Of a stretch of 64,000 bases of DNA, positions 58,037 to 64,000 are shown piece by piece. Within the stretch, counting starts at the first letter, position 1. Each line of letters opens with the position of its first letter. Origin of the DNA: Arenibacter hampyeongensis (GTDB taxonomy: Bacteria > Bacteroidota > Bacteroidia > Flavobacteriales > Flavobacteriaceae); contig NZ_PIOB01000006.1 in NCBI RefSeq assembly GCF_002909255.1, forward strand, positions 1 through 64,000, given 5' to 3'. The position numbers and the translations under genes were made by a program. Under the pieces are notes generated by a model. It saw only the letters and a program-made list of their open reading frames with translations, was not told where the DNA came from and did no database searches.

Positions 58037-60031
58037 TTATTTCAAAGCATCAATTCCTGCTTTCACAATCTTCAAAATCCGATCAGCATCCTGTACACAT
58101 CCTTCCCATATACCGCTCTGCGTCGCTGCCCAAATTTTAATATCATTGGGCAATTCTGGATGTGGTCGTAGTTCTGGATGTGGTGATCTGCTTGAAAATA
58201 ATTGTGCTATGTCGGCTTCACTTAGCTCGGCATTGGGATCATTGTGCGAGGCTATTAGATTTATACTTCCAGTTAGATTATCGCAATCAATTTTGATTTC
58301 AATGATATCACCATCTTGAACCTTACTGATAGGTCCTCCTACGAGGGCCTCTGGACCAACATGTCCTATACATGCGCCTGTGGAAACGCCAGAAAAACGG
58401 CCATCGGTAATCAGGGCTATTTCTTTTCCAAAGGATAATTGTTTCAGAGCACCCGTGATTTGGAAGGTTTCTTCCATTCCTGTGCCACTTGGCCCTGTAC
58501 CGATCAATATGATTATATGACCTGGCTTTACCTCTCCATGATTAATTGCCTTAATGGCATTTGCTTCAGAGACAAATACTTTAGCAACTCCTTTTTTATA
58601 GTATATACCGTTGTCATCAATCATTTCTGGAGCAATTGCACCGCTTTTGATCAGCGCTCCTTCTGGTGCCAAATTTCCGGTGGGAAAAGTCAAGGTGCTT
58701 TTCATGTTGGCCTTCTTTGCTTCTTTAGGAGATAGTATCACTTTGTCAGGATGTGCATCAGGATTAAATGTCTGGAGGTTAAATCGTACTTGTTGACGTC
58801 TATTTCTTTTGTTTTCTGCTTCCCAAGAGAACATTTTGCCGCCCTGCTCCCAGACATCCAAATTTTCGCCCAATGTTTTGCCTGTAACGGTGAGACAGTC
58901 TTCTTTAAGTAGACCTAATTTTCTCAAATGTAGCATTACTTCTGGTACTCCTCCGGCAGCATATACGTGTGCTGTGGAGTACTTCCCCGCTGGGAGCACA
59001 TTGACTAATCGTGGCGTTTTTCGGTTAATATTCTCCCATTCTTCTCGAGTAGGCATCGGTAGTCCCGCTGCATGAGCAATAGCAGGGATATGCAGTAAGA
59101 GGTTAGTCGATCCGCCAAAAGCTGCATGTACTACCATAGCATTGTATACGGCATCTTGAGTAACGATCCGACTAGTATATATATTGTTTTTAGCGAGATT
59201 TACCAGAGCAATGGCTGAATCTTTAGCTAGGGCATACCAAATCTTCCCTCCGGAAGGTGCCAGTGCCGAATGTGGCAATGCCATTCCCAATGCTTCTGCT
59301 ACGACTTGGGAGGTGGCTGCTGTTCCCAAAAAATGACAACCTCCACCAGGTGTCCCACAAGAAGCACATCCATGGGATTGTGCCTCTTCCAAGGATATTT
59401 CTTTATGGGAAACAAGCGATGGTAAAGACTGTACCGAACCCAAATCTTTGATTCCTTTGGCGATTAATGTCACTCCGCCGGGCATGATAATCGTTGGTAG
59501 ATCAGATTCATTCGCCAATGCCATCATCATCGCAGGTAGGCCTTTGTCACAAGTAGCGATGCCCATTATGCCTTTGCGATTGGGCAAAGAGCGTCTTAGA
59601 TCTCCTAAAACTGTGGCGGCATGATTACGATAGGCCAATGAATTCATCATGCCTGTAGTGCCTTGAGTACGTCCATCACAAGGATCGGATACTGATACAT
59701 AATAGGGTTTGGTAAATAGGTTTTTGAAAGCACTTGCAGCAACTTTTGCGGCATCTCCCAATTCGAAATGTCCTGAGTGCATGCCCAGTGCCAGGGTCTC
59801 TTCACCGTTCTTTAATCCTCCCGCAGTACTCATTATAAGGAATTCTGATTGATTTACATCTTCTGGATTCCACTTCATCCCGGCATCCTGTATTTTGCCA
59901 AAGATGTCACCACTGGGCTTGTTTTCATAGTCTTCCCGTGATATCGGTAGTAGCCCTTTTCTTGGGGTAACTTCTAAAGGGAAAAAAAAGGGACTGTTCT
60001 CTTGGAAGTGCTCTTTATCGTTATTGCTCAT
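58037..60031 (-). CDS. D-xylonate dehydratase, YjhG/YagF type (IlvD/Edd family)
   Basis: A 664-residue cytoplasmic Fe-S dehydratase that converts D-xylonate to 2-keto-3-deoxy-xylonate in oxidative pentose degradation. KPSGDIFGKIQDAGMKWNP, VSDPCDGRTQGTTGMMNSLA, GIATCDKGLPAMMMALANES, SHGCASCGTPGGGCHFLGTA (three cluster Cys), HAAFGGSTNLLLHIPAIAHA, APEGALIKSGAIAPEMID, GPSGTGMEETFQITGAL and LITDGRFSGVSTGACIGHVG follow YjhG closely, as does the C-terminal HPELPNDIKIWAATQSG. Ordinary IlvD proteins are about 560 residues and lack this layout. No aldolase, dehydrogenase or transporter of the pathway is in the window. It is the only recognisable gene between two att-like repeats. Confidence 0.93.
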   Translation of the reverse strand: MSNNDKEHFQENSPFFFPLEVTPRKGLLPISREDYENKPSGDIFGKIQDAGMKWNPEDVNQSEFLIMSTAGGLKNGEETLALGMHSGHFELGDAAKVAASAFKNLFTKPYYVSVSDPCDGRTQGTTGMMNSLAYRNHAATVLGDLRRSLPNRKGIMGIATCDKGLPAMMMALANESDLPTIIMPGGVTLIAKGIKDLGSVQSLPSLVSHKEISLEEAQSHGCASCGTPGGGCHFLGTAATSQVVAEALGMALPHSALAPSGGKIWYALAKDSAIALVNLAKNNIYTSRIVTQDAVYNAMVVHAAFGGSTNLLLHIPAIAHAAGLPMPTREEWENINRKTPRLVNVLPAGKYSTAHVYAAGGVPEVMLHLRKLGLLKEDCLTVTGKTLGENLDVWEQGGKMFSWEAENKRNRRQQVRFNLQTFNPDAHPDKVILSPKEAKKANMKSTLTFPTGNLAPEGALIKSGAIAPEMIDDNGIYYKKGVAKVFVSEANAIKAINHGEVKPGHIIILIGTGPSGTGMEETFQITGALKQLSFGKEIALITDGRFSGVSTGACIGHVGPEALVGGPISKVQDGDIIEIKIDCDNLTGSINLIASHNDPNAELSEADIAQLFSSRSPHPELRPHPELPNDIKIWAATQSGIWEGCVQDADRILKIVKAGIDALK

Positions 60032-60735
60032 ATTTATTTAAAATTGTGATCCGAAGGCATCTAGTTAATCTATACAGTTACAAGGGAAAATATTTATTTA
60101 AAGGATACGTCCTTATCATTTCAAACTGCATCACATTTTCCTACACCAAAAGTAATGGATAGCTTAAGCAACAGGAAAAAAAGAAGCTTAGGAGGTGAGC
60201 AATCATCTGTCAAGAACGATTTAATGTATTGTCAATTGCACATAATGGTTTGGGTTAGGATTGGTGCGAGGTGAAAATCGACAAGATTTTCGAACACAGA
60301 TTAGGCCGAAGCGTTTTGCCCGCCCGTAGCTAACGGTTACGTTCGGGCGGGTTTGGATTTGTTTCTTTGTTTATTTCAAAGCCAAATCAACGAGATTTGG
60401 CAACTTAGTAAATATACACAAAACTTTGAAGTTAGAAATCAACCCGAATTAAATTTAGCTGGTGTTGAACACCCTTTTTATTTAGTTTATTTGGTCAATT
60501 CCAATTAATGTTTTTCTTTGGAATATATCTATCTTTTGAGTGTCCACCTTCATAATAACCAATTCCAGATTTCGAACAATAAATGATGGTCTCAACCAAA
60601 AACCCAACAGAATCAGATAGTTTTTCAGAAAGGTTGCTCTCGCATTCATTATTTTCCAAATAGTCGAGTAGAGAATTCCTGCTTGGATTTTCATAACTCC
60701 CCCTTTACACGGCCTCCCAAATGCTAATTTATAAA
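60032..60735. other. Non-coding stretch with a CCCGCCCG/CGGGCGGG hairpin and spacer-like sequences
   Basis: CCCGCCCG (60319-60326) and CGGGCGGG (60344-60351) form an 8-bp stem around CTAACGGTTA-containing sequence; the same pair of arms is at 39153-39235. 60228-60480 also holds attC-like pieces (CATAATGGTTTGGGTTAGG and AGCTGGTGTTGAACACC). A 70-codon minus-strand open frame at 60482-60694 has no recognisable content. 60712-60735 begins the outer part of the next att-like repeat. Confidence 0.5.
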
Positions 60736-60894
60736 AATGTCTTCTAAATCGTGTTCACTTTTGTGTCCAAAAGCGATGATTGGGCTGGAATTGGGCATAA
60801 AAAAACGGATTGGCAGTAACCAATCCGTTGATTTTTAAAAACTTAAGTTCTGTAGCGAGAGGGGGGCACGATCCCCCGACCTCCGGGTTATGAA
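60736..60894 (-). repeat. tRNA 3'-half remnant with terminator, copy 1 (att site next to the integrase)
   Basis: Same composition as 57594-57752. The hairpin AACGGATTGG/CCAATCCGTT is at 60804-60829. 60853-60894 on the minus strand reads TTCATAACCCGGAGGTCG, then GGGGGATCGTGCCCCCC and TCTCGCTA: anticodon loop TTCATAA, T arm with a perfect 5-bp stem, acceptor strand. Homology between copies ends right after the anticodon loop, the usual crossover place for tyrosine integrases. The integrase gene starts 161 bases to the right. The T loop (ATCGTGC) is not canonical. Confidence 0.82.
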
Positions 60895-60970
60895 CTTTGA
60901 CAAACCTGTATTGATATGGTTCTATATGGCTTATAATCAGCAGTTTATTGATGAGTTGTGAAATTATGAA

Positions 60971-61017
60971 ATGTTGTAAAACCAAGTAAAAACATCAAAT
61001 GTTGTACCTATGTTGTA
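60971..61017 (+). promoter_or_regulatory. ATGTTGTA direct repeats between att site and integrase
   Basis: ATGTTGTA occurs at 60971-60978, 60999-61006 and 61010-61017; the last two are extended (ATGTTGTACCT twice). Lying between the att-like core and the integrase start, they are candidates for integrase arm-type or excisionase binding sites, and would overlap the integrase promoter. Confidence 0.45.
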
Positions 61018-61055
61018 CCTAGATTTTGTATCTTGAAGTATCGAACTTCAAAATA

Positions 61056-62267
61056 ATGGCAACAATACAGGCAGTTTTAAGGAGGAAACCAAACAAAGCG
61101 GGATTATTCCCTATCGCGATTCGTGTAACCATAGATAGAAAATCATCATTCTTGTTTACTGGACAATATATTGACGAGAAATTCTGGGATAGTAAATTCG
61201 ACAGAGTAAGAAAATCACATCCGAACTCAAGCCGTTTAAATAAGTTGGTTGCAAAGAAACTATCAGAAGCAAATGACAGACTTATTGATAGTGATGGGGA
61301 AGGTAACGACCAATCTGCCAAGAAGATAAAAAATAAAATACTTGGTAAGTCCAAGGTAGATTTTTTTCTAGCCAGTGAATTATTTCTTGGGAACATACTA
61401 AGACGTAAAAAATTCGATCAACATTACAATCAAGAAAAGAGATTGAATATATTCAAAGATTTTTTGGGGCGCAAGGAGTTGCCGTTTATCGATTTGGATG
61501 TTAGTTTGTTAAGGCGGTTTGAAGCCTATCTACTTTATGAGCGAAAGTTAGCTCCAAGAACAGCTATTAATTATCTTATGCTAATTAGAACAGTCTATAA
61601 TTTGGCACGAAAAGAATATCATGTGGACGATAGCAACTATCCATTTGGAAAAGGAAAAATTCAGATAAAATTCCCTGAAAGTGAGAAAATCGGATTGAAT
61701 AAGGAAGAGATCATATTGCTTGAAACAGCAAGAGACTTGACAGTGGCTCAACAAAATACAGTTAATACGTGGCTAACAAGTTTTTATTTTGCAGGTATAA
61801 GGGTCGGTGATATTTTGAAATTGAAATGTTCGGATTTTAAAGATGATAGGCTTTATTATCGGATGGGGAAAAACCAAAAAATAGTTTCCCTAGCAGTGCC
61901 TGAGAAGGCAAAAAAATTACTATACCTTTATACGTCGGTTCAACAGCATAAAAATGATTTAGTTTTTCCTTATTTAAAAGGTACTAATTTAAATGACCAA
62001 AAGCAAGTGGTAACTCGGGTAAAGACGATAACTAGAAACTTAAATAGGCGACTGGAAATGGTAGCCGAAAAACTTGGTATTGAAAAGAAACTCAGTATGC
62101 ACATTGCACGGCACAGCTTCGGTAATATTTCAGGCGATAAAATTCCAATTCAAATGCTTCAGAAATTATATCGGCATTCTTCTATTACAACCACCGTCAA
62201 TTATCAGTCAAATTTCATGCACAAAGAAACGGATGATGCTTTAGAGAAGGTTCTAAACTTTGATTGA
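61056..62267 (+). CDS. Tyrosine-type site-specific integrase
   Basis: Read from the ATG at 61056 (MATIQAVLRRKPNKAGLFPI, the usual opening of Bacteroidota integrases); 403 residues. The N-terminal arm-binding domain is followed by a SAM-like core-binding domain (FLGRKELPFIDLDVSLLRRF and LAPRTAINYLMLIRTVYNLA). Catalytic residues are visible: Arg in FAGIRVGDILKL (near 249), HIARHSFGN (HxxR near 349-352), RHSSITTTVNYQSNF with the second His and the nucleophile Tyr near 382. Intact length. It faces away from the tRNA-like att site 161 bases upstream and heads a cluster with an HTH protein, as in integrative elements. Confidence 0.95.
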   Translation: MATIQAVLRRKPNKAGLFPIAIRVTIDRKSSFLFTGQYIDEKFWDSKFDRVRKSHPNSSRLNKLVAKKLSEANDRLIDSDGEGNDQSAKKIKNKILGKSKVDFFLASELFLGNILRRKKFDQHYNQEKRLNIFKDFLGRKELPFIDLDVSLLRRFEAYLLYERKLAPRTAINYLMLIRTVYNLARKEYHVDDSNYPFGKGKIQIKFPESEKIGLNKEEIILLETARDLTVAQQNTVNTWLTSFYFAGIRVGDILKLKCSDFKDDRLYYRMGKNQKIVSLAVPEKAKKLLYLYTSVQQHKNDLVFPYLKGTNLNDQKQVVTRVKTITRNLNRRLEMVAEKLGIEKKLSMHIARHSFGNISGDKIPIQMLQKLYRHSSITTTVNYQSNFMHKETDDALEKVLNFD

Positions 62268-62396
62268 GATATTACCGTTTGACCATTCGATTGAAACTTA
62301 AACCTAATTAATTGGTAAAGAATGGACATAAGTCGTATATTATAGGATTAAAAATCAGGAAGATGACCATACATTTAACTTTTAATATTTAATCCG

Positions 62397-62666
62397 ATGC
62401 AGGTGGTATGTCTACAAGAAGAAGCTTTTTATGCTTTATTTGATAAGGTGGTAGAGCATTTAGAATCTAAGCGCAGAGATAAGCCGGCTAAATGGATTGA
62501 TGGTGAAGAAGCAATGTTATTGCTAAATATAAAATCTACAACCACTTTGCAGAAATTAAGGGATGAAGGAAAGATTAGATTTTCTCAACCGCAAAGGAAA
62601 ATAATTCTCTATGATCGGGATTCAATTAACGAATATATTGAAAGGTATGCTCGTGAAACTTTTTAA
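62397..62666 (+). CDS. Excisionase-like helix-turn-helix protein (HTH_17)
   Basis: An 89-residue protein. After an N-terminal helix (FYALFDKVVEHLESKR) comes the MerR/Xis-like winged helix WIDGEEAMLLLNIKSTTTLQ with KLRDEGKIRFSQPQRKIILY and DRDSINEYIERYA. This DNA-binding type is standard downstream of tyrosine integrases in Bacteroidota mobile elements, where it is likely to control excision or transfer. Its stop is two bases before the next gene. Confidence 0.9.
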   Translation: MQVVCLQEEAFYALFDKVVEHLESKRRDKPAKWIDGEEAMLLLNIKSTTTLQKLRDEGKIRFSQPQRKIILYDRDSINEYIERYARETF

Positions 62667-62668
62667 TT

Positions 62669-62932
62669 ATGGAAGAAAATCTAAAAGTTGATAAGGATTA
62701 CATAGAAGCATTCAATCTTGGCTATGAATTGGCTAAAGAATTGAAGTTAAGGACTCCAATGTTTAAAAACATTGAATCGGGTAATAGTCGCATGCAAGCT
62801 ATGCAAACAGGAATGGAAGAATATAGTAAGGAAATTACGATAAATAAAAATCTTTCTTTAGATGGTAGCAAAATTATTCCCAAGAAACATAAAAATGGAG
62901 ATAAAGAAAATGGGAATGAACTATCCATTTAA
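62669..62932 (+). CDS. Small hypothetical protein of the integrase cluster
   Basis: An 87-residue hydrophilic protein starting EENLKVDKDYIEAFNLGYEL, with AKELKLRTPMFKNIESGNSR and MQAMQTGMEEYSKEI, and a Lys/Asn-rich tail. EAFNxGYELAKEL is a motif often seen in small accessory proteins next to integrases in flavobacterial elements. Two bases separate it from the HTH gene, so they are co-translated. A hairpin terminator follows. Confidence 0.78.
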   Translation: MEENLKVDKDYIEAFNLGYELAKELKLRTPMFKNIESGNSRMQAMQTGMEEYSKEITINKNLSLDGSKIIPKKHKNGDKENGNELSI

Positions 62933-62998
62933 GTGGTATTGTAAAATGTTAGTCCATTAAAAGACACCATCCTGTTAACTGTGTAAGTTGAACAAACT

Positions 62999-63034
62999 AA
63001 GGTTTGACTTTTATTTAAAGTCTGACCTTTTTTT
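62999..63034 (+). terminator. Terminator of the integrase-cluster genes
   Basis: AAGGTTTGACTTT (62999-63011) pairs with AAAGTCTGACCTT (63017-63029) with two mismatches and a 5-base loop, followed by TTTTTT. The sequence just upstream (GACACCATCCTGTTAACTGT, 62963-62982) could be the end of the IS256-type element whose transposase remnant follows. Confidence 0.65.
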
Positions 63035-63068
63035 CATATATCCTAAGGAACTGATTTAAAATAATGCC

Positions 63069-63308
63069 TCAATTCCTGATGGGCAATGACCATTTCTTGG
63101 TCGCCTCCCTTGTTGCCAAATATACGGATTTCATTACCGTATCATCGGTAGGGAATTAAAGTTTGTTCTTGGTGTACTTTCTGATTTTTCCATTGAGGTT
63201 CTCTATAAGATTGGTGGTATTGATAATCTTACGGATCTCCAAGGGAAACTCGAAGAATACGGTGAGTTCCTGCCAGTTGTCCCTCCAACTTTTTATTGCG
63301 TAGGAATT
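63069..63308 (-). pseudogene. IS256-family transposase remnant (C-terminal part)
   Basis: On the minus strand the sequence encodes [40 protein letters not shown] and [10 protein letters not shown], then an in-frame TAA, then FPTDDTVMKSVYLATREATK and KWSLPIRN before a TGA at 63069-63071. SWRxNWxxLxxFFxFPxEIR and IYTTNxIExLNxxIRKxTKxKxxFPxDD are signatures of the mutator-type (IS256) transposases. The N-terminal two-thirds with the DDE residues are missing, so it is dead. It lies to the right of the integrase cluster, inside the putative element. Confidence 0.9.
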
Positions 63309-63553
63309 CAATTATCCATTAATTAGGACACCATGCCAGTGAACGAAAACAAGATTTAAAAGTTTAAATAAAGGATTGAATTCTGAATATTTCGGGTATA
63401 TACTGAGAGTTAAAATGGTAATTTAAATATAGTCCCTAGTAATAACCGCCACTAGCACTGAACACACTGTTGACAACTTTACTGATACTTAAATCGAATT
63501 TTTTTTTTTGACGCCAGTTTTCCAATATTTTTATAGCTTATCAAAACTAACCC

Positions 63554-63769
63554 ATGATAGACAATATCAGGCGTTTATTCGAGCAAATGGATGCCCCTAC
63601 CAGGGAAGTAGCATTGGCCTGCCTTAAGAAAGAGTTCAATGTCAAACACGGGAAATTGGTCAAGAACGAATGGATTATCGGTGGTAGAATTCCCGAAGCC
63701 TTCCAAGAAAGAACCGTGAAATTGTTTCAGAACCTAATAATGAAACAGGCAATTCTAATAGATAGATAA
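63554..63769 (+). CDS. Small protein of unknown function
   Basis: A 71-residue protein: MIDNIRRLFEQMDAPTREVA, LACLKKEFNVKHGKLVKNEW and IIGGRIPEAFQERTVKLFQN. The EF...VKHGKLVKNEWIIGGRIPE core is well ordered and resembles small proteins that lie in flavobacterial mobile elements. There is no signal peptide. It may be a regulator or relaxosome accessory, but nothing specific supports that. The window ends 231 bases after it without another recognisable gene. Confidence 0.65.
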   Translation: MIDNIRRLFEQMDAPTREVALACLKKEFNVKHGKLVKNEWIIGGRIPEAFQERTVKLFQNLIMKQAILIDR

Positions 63770-64000
63770 ATTTCTCTAAGACCTTTAATCGATTTTAGAT
63801 CATGGATGCCATTTTTCTTCCAAGCCTCATATTTTTAAATAAACCCCAATATTATTATCTTACTGAAAAGTTCCAATAAAGGATGAAAATTTTTCTTCTA
63901 AGTCCGATGAATAAATTTTGGATACCTTGAAAAAAAGAACAATGTCCGTTGGAACTAATGAAGTCTTTTTGGACGTTTCCAAAAAGGCAAGCTGTATATT

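Noticed and set aside
60482-60694. A 70-codon minus-strand open frame left of the att-like repeat
   Set aside because: No recognisable motif; it lies in a repeat-rich non-coding stretch and ends near spacer-like sequence.
60853-60894. An intact tRNA gene
   Set aside because: Only the half from the anticodon loop to the acceptor strand is present. No D arm or 5' acceptor strand lies to its right, and the T loop is non-canonical. The same is true of the copies at 57712 and 51461.
61056-62267. The tyrosine integrase as the integron integrase for the cassette-like array
   Set aside because: It has the architecture of Bacteroidota element integrases, lies beside a tRNA-type att site and is more than 20 kb from the array; no IntI-specific insertion is recognisable.

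Overview
The window looks like chromosomal DNA from a marine member of the Flavobacteriaceae (phylum Bacteroidota). The basis is low G+C, lipoproteins with Bacteroidota-type lipoboxes, a SusD-like remnant, DUF6090, haem-binding-domain and GIN-domain proteins, single-gene transcription units, and a TTTG/TAnnTTTG promoter in front of an ArsR-type gene. I cannot name the genus. There is no rRNA gene, no intact tRNA gene and no CRISPR array.

1-21.6 kb is a decaying carbohydrate-utilisation region. It holds a GH32 fructan hydrolase, a ThuA-like protein, a truncated FAD oxidoreductase and a shattered susD. These are followed by an intact plus-strand cluster: Gfo/Idh/MocA oxidoreductase, DUF1080 3-keto-glycoside hydrolase, MFS transporter, a Gfo/Idh stub and an amidohydrolase. 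Further on lie a second DUF1080 protein, an esterase split by an in-frame TGA, a GH39 glycosidase and a pectate-lyase-fold lipoprotein. Several genes are broken, and dispersed repeats sit at many of the breakpoints.

22-49 kb is a long run of genes almost all on the minus strand, most of them single-gene units: SnoaL/NTF2 folds, VOC, AHSA1, cupins, DHFR-like, DNA-alkylation-repair, HEAT, serine hydrolase, AraC and small membrane proteins. Many spacers carry imperfect palindromes with inverted outer ends (GCTAAC-like and GTTAGC/GTTGTGAGC-like), resembling integron attC sites. Related spacers occur at 3.5-18 kb. The same stretch contains a soluble histidine kinase with nine 21-residue coiled-coil repeats next to its response regulator, and a five-gene operon with an MsrQ-like membrane protein. 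A sialidase-PA14 gene with an in-frame stop ends this part at 51.4 kb.

51.4-64 kb is a stack of integrated segments. Three direct repeats (about 51.4, 57.6-57.75 and 60.74-60.89 kb) each carry a tRNA terminator hairpin plus what reads, on the minus strand, as the 3' half of a CAU-anticodon tRNA, breaking off at the anticodon loop. They delimit a stress-type module (ECF sigma factor, two paralogous small proteins, MscS channel, GIN-domain protein, LapA-like and TerB-like proteins), a segment whose only recognisable gene is a YjhG/YagF-type D-xylonate dehydratase, and an element with a tyrosine integrase, an excisionase-like HTH protein and an IS256 transposase remnant. This is the layout expected from serial integration at one tRNA gene lying to the right of the window.
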